Source: Lentzea sp. NBRC 102530 (GTDB taxonomy: Bacteria > Actinomycetota > Actinomycetes > Mycobacteriales > Pseudonocardiaceae). From it: a DNA stretch of 64,000 nt. Positions 17,354 to 26,143 of the stretch are shown here, piece by piece. The stretch is from the NCBI RefSeq assembly GCF_030269365.1, contig NZ_BSTF01000023.1, forward strand, positions 1 through 64,000. Direction: 5' to 3'. Each line of letters starts with the position of its first letter. Within the stretch, counting starts at the first letter, position 1. A model generated the notes under the pieces. The model saw only the letters and a program-made list of their open reading frames with translations. It had not been told where the DNA came from and did no database searches. A program made the position numbers and the translations under genes.

Positions 17354-19600
17354 TCAGTGCGTTTGGGCCCAAGTCTTGAGCTGCGCGCGAGTGGACAGGT
17401 TCAGCGCGGTCTTCACGTTGTGCACGTGGGATTCCACCGTGCGGTGCGAGATGCCGAGCTTGGCCGCGACCTGCGCGTTCGTCATCCCCAGGGCGACGAG
17501 TTCGACCACCGTGCGCTGCCGGTCGCTCAGCACCGCGTCCTGCACGATCTCCTTGTCCAGGGCGGTTTCCAGGGTGTGCCGGACGTCCATCGCCTCGCCC
17601 GACTTGAACGCTCGTCCAAACGCGGCGGGCGACAGGTTTTCCCGCGCGAGGTCCAGTGCGGCGGCCATCTTCCGCCGCCACCACGGTTCGGCCGCGACGA
17701 CCCACACCACCCGCATCTGTCGGCAGGCGGCCAGAAGCCGCACGCCGAGCTCGTGCCGTCCGGACGCCATCGCGACCAGGCCGCGCCCCTCGATCGAGTC
17801 CAGCAACGCCCTCGGCGTCTCCGACGTCATGCGCGCGCCCTCGGCGAACCACGCGCCCGCCGTCACCAGGTCACCGCGTTCCAGGGCGATGGCACCGGCC
17901 GTGTGCACCACGCGCGCCACGACGTCGGGCCGCGCGTGGGACCTGATCACCGGCAACGCTCTGTCGACCAGTGCCGCCGCCCCCTCGGCGTCGCCCTGGA
18001 CCAGCAGCTGCCAGGCCAGGTTCTGGCTGGACACGGCGACACTGACGTCGTTGCCGTTGCGCACGCCGTGCTCGATCGATCGGCGCAGCGCGGCTGCGGC
18101 GTTCACCAGGTCCCCCAACCCGTCGTAGGCGTTGGCCACCGTGCGGTACAGGCGGCACATGATCACGTCCTGCCCGCCGGCCACCGCCACCGCGACCGCC
18201 TCCCGGGCGAGCCGCAGCCCTTCCTCGTGCTGCTCCTCGTAGCCCGCGAGCCAGGACGCGTACTCCAGCGCGAGGATCCGGTAGCGCGTGTCGGCGGGAG
18301 TGGAGTCCAGCACCTGTCTCAGCACGGCGCCCGCCTGCGCGAAGTAGCCGCGGTCCAGGCACACCCTGAGCAGCATGGTGGCGAGCATCAGGCGCCGGCC
18401 GTCGTCCGGTGCGACCAGATTGGCGAACGCGTACGCCACGTTGTCGTACTCCTGGTGCTGCGCCTGCACCTGCTCCGGCCGCAGGATCGACGACGTGACG
18501 CCGGGTTCGCCCTTCTCGCACAGCCACGCGAGGATGCGTTCGGCGGTGGTGTGGTGCTCGCCGTGCTCCTTCAGCCGTTCCTCGGCGTACATGCGGACGG
18601 ATTCGAGCATCCGGAACCGGCCGTCGTGTTCGCGCACCACCAGCGACTTCGCCTGCAACGCCGTGAGCAGCCCGATCACCGGCGCGCCGTGCACGACCTG
18701 CGCGATGTCGAGCCCGAACCCGCCGGGCAGCAGCGCGAGTCTGCGGAACAGCTCCTGCTCGGCCGTGGTCAGCAGGTCGTGGCTCCAGGCGATGGCGGTG
18801 CGCAGGCTCTGGTGGCGTTGCGTCGTGTCGGCGTCGCTGAGCAGGTCGAGGCGCTGGTCGAGGCGGTCCGCGAGCTCGTCCAGCGGCACCTCCCTGCTCA
18901 GCCGCGCGGCCAGTTCGACGGCCAGCGGGACGCCGTCCAGCCTGGCGCAGACGGCCGCGACGGCCTCCTCGTCCCCCTTCGTCCCGGCGCGTGCGGCGAA
19001 CAACCTCGGCGCGTCCGCGGCCATGCCGTGCAGCGGGTAGACGACCTCACCGACGGCCCTGAGCGCCTCCCTGCTGGTCGCGAGGACCTGCACGTGCTGG
19101 CACCGGGCGAGGACCTCGTCCACGACCTCGCAGCACTCCTCGACGAGGTGCTCGCAGTTGTCGACGAGCAGCAGGATCCGCCGGTGCGCCAACTCCTGGA
19201 TCAACGTCGTGCTGAGGGAGACCCCCGCGTGTTGATACGCCCCAACGGCTTCCGCGAAGGCCTGCACGACCTGCTCGGGCCTGCTCAACCGCCCCAGCTC
19301 GACCGTGCGCACCTCGGCCCGCCGGGACCGGCGCGCGAGTTCGGCCGCGAGCCGCGTCTTCCCCACCCCCGCCGATCCGACGAGCGTCAGCAGCCTGTGC
19401 TTGCGCAGCAACGGAAGGAGCTCGCCCAGCTCCCGGTCCCTGCCGACGAACGCGTCGTCGTAGGCAGGCAGCTCGGCGACCACAATGGACGTACCGGCCG
19501 AACGCTGCCGGTAGGCACGCTGACGGCACGCGTTCGAGCAGTAGCGGGCGCGCGACGGGAGCGGCGCGAAGCCCGTGCCACAGCTCGCGCAGATGCCCAT
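17354..19600 (-). CDS. Large NB-ARC/LuxR-type regulator with N-terminal zinc ribbon
   Basis: 748 residues. The N-terminus carries a zinc-ribbon-like CASCGTG..RYCSNACRQRAYRQR (Cys 4, 7, 21, 25). A STAND-type ATPase follows, with P-loop GSAGVGKT (75-82) and Walker B ILLLVDNCEH. Then come a helical repeat region and a C-terminal LuxR helix-turn-helix (LSDRQRTVVELVALGMTNAQVAAKLGIS begins the last 70 residues). Such proteins are ATP-dependent transcription activators gated by an inducer. The ATG at 19600 is chosen because it begins the zinc ribbon. It lies 28 bases downstream of the mannosidase stop and could be co-transcribed. Confidence 0.85.
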   Translation of the reverse strand: MGICASCGTGFAPLPSRARYCSNACRQRAYRQRSAGTSIVVAELPAYDDAFVGRDRELGELLPLLRKHRLLTLVGSAGVGKTRLAAELARRSRRAEVRTVELGRLSRPEQVVQAFAEAVGAYQHAGVSLSTTLIQELAHRRILLLVDNCEHLVEECCEVVDEVLARCQHVQVLATSREALRAVGEVVYPLHGMAADAPRLFAARAGTKGDEEAVAAVCARLDGVPLAVELAARLSREVPLDELADRLDQRLDLLSDADTTQRHQSLRTAIAWSHDLLTTAEQELFRRLALLPGGFGLDIAQVVHGAPVIGLLTALQAKSLVVREHDGRFRMLESVRMYAEERLKEHGEHHTTAERILAWLCEKGEPGVTSSILRPEQVQAQHQEYDNVAYAFANLVAPDDGRRLMLATMLLRVCLDRGYFAQAGAVLRQVLDSTPADTRYRILALEYASWLAGYEEQHEEGLRLAREAVAVAVAGGQDVIMCRLYRTVANAYDGLGDLVNAAAALRRSIEHGVRNGNDVSVAVSSQNLAWQLLVQGDAEGAAALVDRALPVIRSHARPDVVARVVHTAGAIALERGDLVTAGAWFAEGARMTSETPRALLDSIEGRGLVAMASGRHELGVRLLAACRQMRVVWVVAAEPWWRRKMAAALDLARENLSPAAFGRAFKSGEAMDVRHTLETALDKEIVQDAVLSDRQRTVVELVALGMTNAQVAAKLGISHRTVESHVHNVKTALNLSTRAQLKTWAQTH

Positions 19601-19628
19601 CCCGCGAGCGTACGACCGTTCCGGCGTC

Positions 19629-21836
19629 TCAGTTGGAAAGTGTGTGGAGATCAACCTCGAGCGTGGTGCCCGACTGGAGCTCCGCGAGCTCGATCCGGTC
19701 CTTCGCCTTCGAGAGCCAGCCGCTGCGGATCCGCTGCACCACCTGGGTCACGCCGGTGTCGGCGTTCTCCGCCTTGATCACGACGTCCTTGCCGTTCTCC
19801 AGGTGGATCACGGCCTTCGTGAACCGCGGCGCGTGCGGCACGAACTCACCGGTGCCGGGCACCGCCGGGTACATCCCGAGCGCGCTGAACACGTACCAGG
19901 CGGACATCGTGCCGAGGTCGTCGTTGCCCGTGACACCAGCCGGACCGTTGACGAACAACGTCTGCGCTGCCCGCACGACCACCGAGGTCTTCTCCGGCCT
20001 GCCGATCAGCGCGTACATCCACGGCGCGTGCAGGTCCGGTTCGTTGTTCGGGTTGTACCGGAACTGGTTGTAGTAGTCGTACGGTCCGACGACCCACTTT
20101 TCCCTCACGGTGCGCTTCGGGTCGATGAGCAGGTCCTGGTAGGCGAAGAAGTCGTCCAGCCGCGCCTCGGCCTGCGCCCTGCCGCCCACCGCGGTGATCA
20201 GCCCGTCGACGTCGTGCTGGCAGAGCCACTGGTACTGCCAGGCCGTGCCCTCGTGGAACCCGTCGGGCCCCTGCGGCGTGAAAGGCGTGAGCCACGACCC
20301 GTTCTGCAGCTTCGGCCGCGGGAACCCGGTGAACCCGCGGTCGGTGACGCTGTTGTCCCACAGCGCCCGGTGGTTGAGGCCGCGTTGCCGGAAGCGTGCC
20401 GCGTCCTCCTGGTGCCCGAGCGCCTCGGCCATGATCGCCAGCGTGGCGTCCGCCAGCGCGTACTCGAGGGTGGCCGACGCGCCGTGGTGCGGGTCGGTGT
20501 CCTGCCCCTTCTTCGGGAACCGCTTGTCGTACTGGACGAATCCCCTGGCGAGGTACGTGGGGTTGCCGGACCTCCCCTGGAACCTGCTCGCCTCCGGCGG
20601 AATGCCGTCCGCGTTCTGCTTCAACGCCTGGTAGGCCTGTTCCTCCAGGCCCTGGAGGTGCCCGAAGCGCCAGAGGTCGACCAGGAACGGCGTGACCGGG
20701 TCGCCGGTCATGCAGTTGGTCTCCTGGTTGGCGAAGGCCCAGCGCGGCAGCCACCCGCCCTGCTCGTGGATGGCGAGGACGCTGCGCGCGATGTCCTTGC
20801 TGCGCTGGGTGCGGATCAGCGCCAGCAGTTGGTTGTGCGCGCGGTACGTGTCCCACAGCGAGTAGTACTCGTAGTAGGTCCAACCCTGCGTTTCGTGGAT
20901 CTTGTTGTCGAACCCGCGGTACCGGCCGTCCACGTCGCTGCCGGTCAGCGGCTGGAGCAGCACGTGGTAGAGGGCGGTGTAGAAGACCGCGCGCTCGTCC
21001 CAGTCGTCCGTCTCGATCTCGATGCAGCTCAGCTCCTGGCGCCAGATGTCCTGGGCCTCGTTGCGGAGTTCGTCGAAGGTCTTGGTTTTCGTCTCCTGGT
21101 CGAGGTTGTTCAGCGCGCCCTGTTCGTCCACTTGGGAGAGTGCGGTCGCGGCCGTCACCTGGCCCGGTTCGAACGTCACCCAGGCTCCCCTGAGACCGGC
21201 GCCGCCCGCGGATTCACGCTGGCCCGGCTTCGGCCCCGTCGGGCCCCAGGTGCCGAACTGGGTGATGGGGCGGTCGAACCTCGTTGCGAAGTAGGTGATG
21301 TAGGGGCGGCCACCGCAGAACGCCTGCGTCTCCACGGTTCCCGTGATGGTGCGGTCGTCGAGGACCTTGACGGAGCTGGCGCTGACCGGTTCCTTGTCGT
21401 TGGCCTGGCCCACGTTGACGAGCAGGGTGGGCATCGCGACCGCCGGGAACGTGTAGCGCTCCACGCCCGCCCTGGTGGTGGCGGTGCACTCGACGGTGAT
21501 GCCGCGGTCCAGCTTCACCTTGTAGTAGCCGGGTTTGCCCACTTCGCCGTCGTGGGAGTAGGTGGTGGCGTACCGCTTGTGGTCGAAGGACTGCGGGAGG
21601 GACGTGACCGGGAGGATCGAGACCAGGCCGCCCTGTTCCCAGCAGCCGGCGCCGGACAGGAAGAAGTGGCCGAAGCCGCGGATCTGCTGGTCGTCGTAGC
21701 GGTAGCCGGCGTAGTGCGAGCCTATTGGGCTGCTGTGGGCTTTGCCGAAGGGCAGGGACGCGCCGGGGAACGTGTTGCCCTCGTCCTTTGTGCCGATGAA
21801 GGTGTTGACCGACTCAATGGGGTCCAGTGCGTCCAC
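19629..21836 (-). CDS. GH92 alpha-mannosidase
   Basis: A 735-residue glycoside hydrolase of family 92, a calcium-dependent exo-acting alpha-mannosidase family. Landmarks are VNTFIGTKDEGNTFPGASLPFG at the N-terminus, GFGHFFLSGAGC near residue 55 and the C-terminal NDDLGTMSAWYVFSALGMYP. No signal peptide is present, so it probably acts on imported mannosides in the cytoplasm, unlike many secreted GH92 enzymes. It is divergent from the LacI-manA-ABC operon, and an operator-like palindrome lies between them. Linkage preference is not visible. Confidence 0.9.
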   Translation of the reverse strand: MDALDPIESVNTFIGTKDEGNTFPGASLPFGKAHSSPIGSHYAGYRYDDQQIRGFGHFFLSGAGCWEQGGLVSILPVTSLPQSFDHKRYATTYSHDGEVGKPGYYKVKLDRGITVECTATTRAGVERYTFPAVAMPTLLVNVGQANDKEPVSASSVKVLDDRTITGTVETQAFCGGRPYITYFATRFDRPITQFGTWGPTGPKPGQRESAGGAGLRGAWVTFEPGQVTAATALSQVDEQGALNNLDQETKTKTFDELRNEAQDIWRQELSCIEIETDDWDERAVFYTALYHVLLQPLTGSDVDGRYRGFDNKIHETQGWTYYEYYSLWDTYRAHNQLLALIRTQRSKDIARSVLAIHEQGGWLPRWAFANQETNCMTGDPVTPFLVDLWRFGHLQGLEEQAYQALKQNADGIPPEASRFQGRSGNPTYLARGFVQYDKRFPKKGQDTDPHHGASATLEYALADATLAIMAEALGHQEDAARFRQRGLNHRALWDNSVTDRGFTGFPRPKLQNGSWLTPFTPQGPDGFHEGTAWQYQWLCQHDVDGLITAVGGRAQAEARLDDFFAYQDLLIDPKRTVREKWVVGPYDYYNQFRYNPNNEPDLHAPWMYALIGRPEKTSVVVRAAQTLFVNGPAGVTGNDDLGTMSAWYVFSALGMYPAVPGTGEFVPHAPRFTKAVIHLENGKDVVIKAENADTGVTQVVQRIRSGWLSKAKDRIELAELQSGTTLEVDLHTLSN

Positions 21837-21931
21837 CTGGCCCAGGCTAGTTGGGTTTCGGGCGGGTTGGGTGGGTCCCGGCGTGGTCCGGTCGGGTGGT
21901 CACGCCGGCAGTGCGGTGGTCGTGCAGACCA

Positions 21932-21970
21932 TGACGAGCTTGGGTTTCGGCATCGTCGCTCCGCGACGAT
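21932..21970. repeat. 39-nt intergenic repeat, copy 1
   Basis: Matches 51320-51358 at 35 of 39 positions, in the same orientation. It contains the hairpin GCATCGTCGC / GCGACGATGC (21950-21972). It lies in the divergent region between the mannosidase and lacI. Confidence 0.75.
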
Positions 21971-21972
21971 GC
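21950..21972. repeat. Short perfect hairpin
   Basis: GCATCGTCGC (21950-21959) and GCGACGATGC (21963-21972) form a perfect 10-bp stem with a 3-base loop. It ends the 39-nt repeat. The role is unknown. Confidence 0.6.
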
Positions 21973-22016
21973 TCGCGTTCTGTCGGCCTCGCCCCTGCCG
22001 CCGCTGGGGTTAGGGA

Positions 22017-22060
22017 CCGGGCCGGGGTGCAACCGCCGCCGCATGCGCACCCCGGCCCGG
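22017..22060. repeat. GC-rich 14-bp inverted repeat
   Basis: CCGGGCCGGGGTGC (22017-22030) pairs perfectly with GCACCCCGGCCCGG (22047-22060) around a 16-base loop. It sits in the 413-base divergent region between the mannosidase and lacI starts. It could be a leader hairpin or terminator of an unannotated transcript. Confidence 0.6.
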
Positions 22061-22085
22061 GGGCCTTCGCACGGCCAGCGGTTCC

Positions 22086-22097
22086 GACAACGCTGTC
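22086..22097. promoter_or_regulatory. LacI-type operator candidate 1
   Basis: GACAACGCTGTC differs by one base from the perfect palindrome GACAACGTTGTC found at the lacI start. It is placed to act on the divergent mannosidase promoter. Confidence 0.5.
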
Positions 22098-22211
22098 CGT
22101 CACCGGAAGACTGCGGAGCGCACACGGGCAAGGTCAAGAGGGTCGCGGGCTCTTGTCCAGTTCTGGACATGAAGCAACGGAATGGGCCGGGCCTTTACCG
22201 GTCGGGAACTG

Positions 22212-22245
22212 TTGACAAGGGCGTAAAGCCGGGGTGAGATACGGC
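22212..22245 (+). promoter_or_regulatory. Candidate promoter of lacI-manA-ABC operon
   Basis: A perfect -35 TTGACA (22212-22217) is followed after 17 bases by TGAGAT as a possible -10, a few bases before the ATG at 22250. An operator palindrome overlaps the start codon. The -10 match is weak. Confidence 0.45.
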
Positions 22246-22249
22246 CACT

Positions 22250-23293
22250 ATGACAACGTTGTCCCCCAGCGGGCCCGTAGCCGGTCAGCGCAAGGTACGT
22301 CGCGCGACGATGAACGACGTCGCGCGGCTCGCGGGCGTGAGCATCAAGACCGTCTCGCGCGTGGTCAACGACGAGCCGGGCGTGCACCCGTCCACCGCCG
22401 AGCGCGTGCTCGCGGCCATCGACCAGCTCGGGTTCCGGCGGAACCTGAGTGCCCGCAACCTGCGCCGGGGTTCGTCCACCGGCACGATCGGGCTGGTGCT
22501 GGAGGACGTCGGCAACCCGTTCTACTCCGGCGTGACGCGTGCTGTCGAGGAAATCGCCAGACTTCGGGGCCGCCAGGTGATCTCCGGGTCGTCCGACGAG
22601 GATCCCGGGCGTGAGCGGGAGTTGGCGCTCGAGTTCTGCAGCAGGCGCGTGGACGGGCTGTTGATCGTGCCCGCCGGGTTGCAGCACAGCTACCTGGTGC
22701 CCGAGATGCGGGCCGGGACGCCGGTGGTGTTCCTGGACCGGCCCGCGGGTGACGTCGTGGCCGACACGGTGCTGGTGGACAACATCGGCGGGACCGTCGA
22801 GGCGGTCACGCACCTGGCCGCGCACGGGCACCGGCGCATCGCGTTCCTCGGGGACGCACCGGACATCTTCACCGCCAACGAGCGGCTTCGCGGGTATCGC
22901 GAAGGGTGTGTGCGGGCCGGGATCGGGTACCACGAGGAGCTCGTGGCGATGGGACCGCACGACGAGAGCAGCGTCGCGACCACCCTCCAGCGGTTGCAGA
23001 GCATGCGTGAGCCCGCGACGGCGATCGTGGCCGGCAACAACCGCATCACCGTGCACATCCTGCGGACGCTCGCGGGAACGACCGAACGGCCCGCGCTCGT
23101 GGGCTTCGACGACTTCGAGCTCGCCGACCTGCTGTCGCCGCCGGTGACCGTGATCGCGCACGACGCGAGCGCGCTCGGCAAGGCGGCCACCGATTTGTTG
23201 TTCGCCCGACTGGACGGCGACAACTCACCACCGCGCCGCGTCGTGCTGCCGGTGCGCTTGGTGCCACGAGGATCCGGGGAGGTCCACGCGTGA
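22250..23293 (+). CDS. LacI family transcriptional regulator of the mannoside locus
   Basis: 347 residues: a LacI-type helix-turn-helix (MNDVARLAGVSIKTVSRVV beginning near residue 21) and a periplasmic-binding-protein-like effector domain (GTIGLVLEDVGNPFYSGV, DGLLIVPAG, TPVVFLDRPAGD, RIAFLGD). It is likely a sugar-responsive repressor. The ATG overlaps the palindrome GACAACGTTGTC, so autoregulation is likely. The stop overlaps manA (GTGA). Context predicts control of the mannosidase, the isomerase and the ABC transporter; the effector is unknown but probably mannose or a mannoside. Confidence 0.9.
   Translation: MTTLSPSGPVAGQRKVRRATMNDVARLAGVSIKTVSRVVNDEPGVHPSTAERVLAAIDQLGFRRNLSARNLRRGSSTGTIGLVLEDVGNPFYSGVTRAVEEIARLRGRQVISGSSDEDPGRERELALEFCSRRVDGLLIVPAGLQHSYLVPEMRAGTPVVFLDRPAGDVVADTVLVDNIGGTVEAVTHLAAHGHRRIAFLGDAPDIFTANERLRGYREGCVRAGIGYHEELVAMGPHDESSVATTLQRLQSMREPATAIVAGNNRITVHILRTLAGTTERPALVGFDDFELADLLSPPVTVIAHDASALGKAATDLLFARLDGDNSPPRRVVLPVRLVPRGSGEVHA
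22251..22262. promoter_or_regulatory. LacI-type operator candidate 2 (perfect palindrome at lacI start)
   Basis: GACAACGTTGTC is a perfect 12-bp palindrome overlapping the lacI start codon. Three near-copies lie at 22086, 23463 and 25108. The layout fits autoregulation. Confidence 0.65.
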
Positions 23294-24306
23294 GTTCTGG
23301 TGTTCTCCACCAGCCTGTCAGCTTGCCCGCCAACCAGCCGAAGCAGTTCTACCGCGGCGGTGAGGCGATCGCCGCGCTGCGCGGCGGGACGAGCGGCGAC
23401 TTCGGGCCCGAGGACTGGGTGGCGTCGACGACCACGCTCTACGGGCGCAGCGACGCCGGGCTGACAACGTTGCCAGACGGCGTGCTGCTGCGGGACGCGG
23501 TCAAGGCCGACCCGACCGGGTGGCTCGGCGCGGAGCACGCGGCCAAGTTCGGCGGCGACACGGCGTTGCTCGTGAAGCTGCTCGACGCCGGGCAGCGCCT
23601 GCCGGTGCACTGCCACCCCTCGAACGCCTTCGCGGCGTCGCACCTGAACTGCCGCCACGGCAAGACGGAGGCGTGGATCGTCGTCGGCACGACCGGGCCG
23701 GACCCGACCGTCTACATCGGATTCCGCGACGACGTGCCCGCGGCGACGGTGGCCGAGTGGGTCGCGAACCAGAACACGAGGGCGATGCTCGACGCGCTGA
23801 ACCCGGTGTGCGTCCGGCCCGGTGACACGGTCTTCGTGCCCGCCGGTGTGCCGCACGCGATCGGCGAGGGCGTGTTCATCGTCGAACTCCAGCAGCCCAC
23901 CGACTTCTCGGTGACGCTGGAGTGGGAGGGCTTCCTCGCCAACGCCGACATCGGTCACCTCGGGCTCGGCTACGACGTCGCCCTGGACTGCGTGGACCGC
24001 CGGGGCTGGAGCGGCAGGCTCGAGGAACTGGTGCGCCAGACCTCCGAGAAGTGGGCGCCGTCGGTCGACCTGCTCGGCCCCGACGCCAACCCGTTCTTCC
24101 AGGCCGACCGCCTGCACGTCGAGGGCTCCTTCTCGCTGGAGCCGTCGTTCGCCGTGCTGGTCGTGCTGGAGGGCTCGGGCAAGCTCGGCGAGCTGGAAGT
24201 GCACAAGGGCAGCACGGTCGTCGTGCCGCACGCGGCCGGTGAACTGGGACTGTCCGGTGACCTGGTGGCGATCCGCTGCCGTCCGCCCGTTCTGTCCGCT
24301 GTGTAG
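23290..24306 (+). CDS. manA: Mannose-6-phosphate isomerase, class I
   Basis: A 338-residue cupin-fold zinc enzyme that interconverts mannose-6-phosphate and fructose-6-phosphate. Metal-site landmarks are LPVHCHPSNAFA (about residues 98-109), KTEAWIVVG and FVPAGVPHAIGEGVFIVELQQPTDFS. The GTG start overlaps the lacI stop, so it is translationally coupled. With the mannosidase and importer it completes a route from mannoside to glycolysis; a mannose kinase is not seen in the window. A near-perfect LacI-type operator lies inside the coding region at 23463-23474. Confidence 0.9.
   Translation: MSSGVLHQPVSLPANQPKQFYRGGEAIAALRGGTSGDFGPEDWVASTTTLYGRSDAGLTTLPDGVLLRDAVKADPTGWLGAEHAAKFGGDTALLVKLLDAGQRLPVHCHPSNAFAASHLNCRHGKTEAWIVVGTTGPDPTVYIGFRDDVPAATVAEWVANQNTRAMLDALNPVCVRPGDTVFVPAGVPHAIGEGVFIVELQQPTDFSVTLEWEGFLANADIGHLGLGYDVALDCVDRRGWSGRLEELVRQTSEKWAPSVDLLGPDANPFFQADRLHVEGSFSLEPSFAVLVVLEGSGKLGELEVHKGSTVVVPHAAGELGLSGDLVAIRCRPPVLSAV
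23463..23474. promoter_or_regulatory. LacI-type operator candidate 3 (inside manA)
   Basis: GACAACGTTGCC differs by one base from the perfect palindrome at 22251. An intragenic position could serve looping or roadblock repression. It may be chance, but the flanks (TGACAACGTTGCCA) extend the symmetry. Confidence 0.4.
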
Positions 24307-24326
24307 TCCATGGAGGATGTGACGCG

Positions 24327-25091
24327 ATGAGCCAGCCTCTGCTGGAGGCTCGTGATCTCACGAAGAACTACGGCACCGTGGAAGCTCTCCGCGGTGCCTC
24401 GTTCACCGCCTACCCCGGCGAGGTCGTGTCGCTGATCGGCGACAACGGCGCGGGCAAGTCCACCCTGGTGAAGTGCCTGTCCGGGGTGGAGCGGCCGACC
24501 GGCGGCACGCTGACGTTCGACGGGAAGCCGCTGGTGCTCGACTCCCCCAACGACGCCCGCGACCTGGGCATCGAGACGGTCTTCCAGGACCTCGCGGTCG
24601 CGCCGGACCTCGACCCGGCCGCGAACATGTTCCTGGGCAGGGAGATCCTCAAGCCCGGCGTGCTGGGTTTCTTCGGAGTGCTCGACAAGAAGGCCATGCG
24701 CAGGCAGGCCACCGAGCACTTCACGCGGTTCGGCGCGACGCTGCAGAGCATCGACGTGCCGATAGCGGCGCTGTCCGGTGGTCAGCGCCAGTCCGTCGCG
24801 GTCGCGCGGTCGGTGGCGTGGGCGTCGAAGCTCGTGTTCATGGACGAGCCGACGGCCGCGCTCGGCGTGGTCCAGCGGGAACGCGTGCTGGACGTGATCA
24901 AGCGCGTCCGCGACGAGGGCATCGCCGTCGTGCTGATCTCGCACAACATGCCCGAGGTGCTCTCGGTCTCCGACCGCGTCGAGGTGCTGCGCCTCGGCCG
25001 TCGCGTGGCCCGGTTCAAGGCCTCCGAGACCAGCGTCGAGGAACTCGTCGGCGCGATGACCGGCGCGCTGACCCAGGAGGACGCGGCCTGA
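24327..25091 (+). CDS. Sugar ABC transporter ATP-binding protein
   Basis: A 254-residue single-domain ATPase of the ribose/fructose-type carbohydrate uptake class. Walker A GDNGAGKST at 38-46, signature LSGGQRQ near 153, Walker B LVFMDEPTAAL and the switch His in LISHNMPEV. Unlike RbsA or MglA it has one nucleotide-binding domain, as in FrcA. The ATG is about 10 bases after GGAGG. Its stop overlaps the permease start (ATGA-type TGATG). It powers import of the locus sugar, probably mannose or a mannoside. Confidence 0.9.
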   Translation: MSQPLLEARDLTKNYGTVEALRGASFTAYPGEVVSLIGDNGAGKSTLVKCLSGVERPTGGTLTFDGKPLVLDSPNDARDLGIETVFQDLAVAPDLDPAANMFLGREILKPGVLGFFGVLDKKAMRRQATEHFTRFGATLQSIDVPIAALSGGQRQSVAVARSVAWASKLVFMDEPTAALGVVQRERVLDVIKRVRDEGIAVVLISHNMPEVLSVSDRVEVLRLGRRVARFKASETSVEELVGAMTGALTQEDAA

Positions 25092-26128
25092 TGACCACCG
25101 ATGAGAAGACAACGATGTCATCTCTGCCGGACGAGCACCGCACGCCGTTGCTCAAGCGGCTGACCGGCGCGAACACGCTCTGGATCGGCCTGGTGCTGCT
25201 GGTCCTCGTCGCCACGTTCGGCGCGATCCGCCCGGACGCGATCTTCCAGGTGACGACGCTGCAGTTCCTGCTGGCGGAGACCGCGGTGCTGCTGGTGCTG
25301 TCGGTCGGCATGACGTTCGTGATCATCACGTCCGGCATCGACCTGTCCGTCGGCTCGGTGCTCGTGTTCGCTTCGGTGTCGAGCGCGCTGGCCATGAACG
25401 CGGTGTCCGGCGGTGACGCGACGAACGCGGGCTGGGGCGTGATCGGGTTCGGCCTCGTCGTCGCGCTCGTCAGCGGCGCGGTCTGGGGCCTGCTGAACGG
25501 CCTGCTGATCTCGCGGGCCAAGATCCCGCCGCTGATCGTGACGCTGGGCTCGTTCGGCGCGGCGCAGGGCGCGGCCCTGTTGCTGAACAACGGTTCCAAC
25601 GTGTCCGGCATCCCCGACAAGCTGAACCGCACGTTCGGTTCCGGCACGTACTTCGGCATCCCGAACATCGTGATCGTGGCCGCGGTCGTCACGGCACTCG
25701 GCGCGTTGTTGTTGTCCACCACGCGATTCGGCCGCTACACGTACGCGGTCGGGTCGAACGAGGAGGCGGCGCGGCGCGTCGGCATCTCCGTGCGCGGTCA
25801 CCTGACGAAGGTGTACCTGCTCGCCGGCACCCTCGCGGGGCTCGCGGGCTTCATGGGCAACGCGTTCTTCCGCGTCGCGGTCGTCACCGGCCACGAGACG
25901 GACAACCTGAACGCGATCGCCGCCGTCGTGCTGGGCGGTACCAGCATCTTCGGCGGCATGGGCTCGGTGCTGGGCACGGTCTTCGGCGTGTTCATCCCGG
26001 CGGTGTTGGAGAAGGGCCTCGTGATCATCGGGGTCAGGGAGTTCTGGCAGCCGATCGCCGTGGCGATCGTGCTGGTGGCCGCCGTGTGGCTGGACCAGGC
26101 ACGGCGTCGGGCGCGCAACCAACGTTAG
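25091..26128 (+). CDS. Sugar ABC transporter permease (RbsC/FrcC-like)
   Basis: 345 residues, about eight to ten membrane helices, of the branched-chain/ribose permease class. Landmarks are TFVIITSGIDLSVGSVLVFAS, the cytoplasmic-loop segment AVGSNEEAARRVGISV (ATPase contact) and LAGLAGFMG. The ATG overlaps the ATPase stop. An operator-like GACAACGATGTC lies at codons 6-10. It forms one importer with the ATPase before it and the lipoprotein after it. Confidence 0.9.
   Translation: MTTDEKTTMSSLPDEHRTPLLKRLTGANTLWIGLVLLVLVATFGAIRPDAIFQVTTLQFLLAETAVLLVLSVGMTFVIITSGIDLSVGSVLVFASVSSALAMNAVSGGDATNAGWGVIGFGLVVALVSGAVWGLLNGLLISRAKIPPLIVTLGSFGAAQGAALLLNNGSNVSGIPDKLNRTFGSGTYFGIPNIVIVAAVVTALGALLLSTTRFGRYTYAVGSNEEAARRVGISVRGHLTKVYLLAGTLAGLAGFMGNAFFRVAVVTGHETDNLNAIAAVVLGGTSIFGGMGSVLGTVFGVFIPAVLEKGLVIIGVREFWQPIAVAIVLVAAVWLDQARRRARNQR
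25108..25119. promoter_or_regulatory. LacI-type operator candidate 4 (permease 5' end)
   Basis: GACAACGATGTC differs by one base from the palindrome at 22251, with GACA/TGTC arms intact. It is inside the permease coding region, so it could be chance or an internal regulatory site. Confidence 0.35.
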
Positions 26129-26143
26129 GAAGGTGCTGGACCA

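Noticed and set aside
17261-22013. Two very long plus-strand frames (838 and 812 codons) opposite the LuxR regulator and mannosidase
   Set aside because: Both mirror strong minus-strand genes and contain no recognisable domain. They reflect high third-position GC.
22222-22236. AAAGCCGGGGTGAGA resembling the central loop of the 123-nt element
   Set aside because: Only about 13 bases match and no pairing arms flank it. Likely chance within the lacI promoter.
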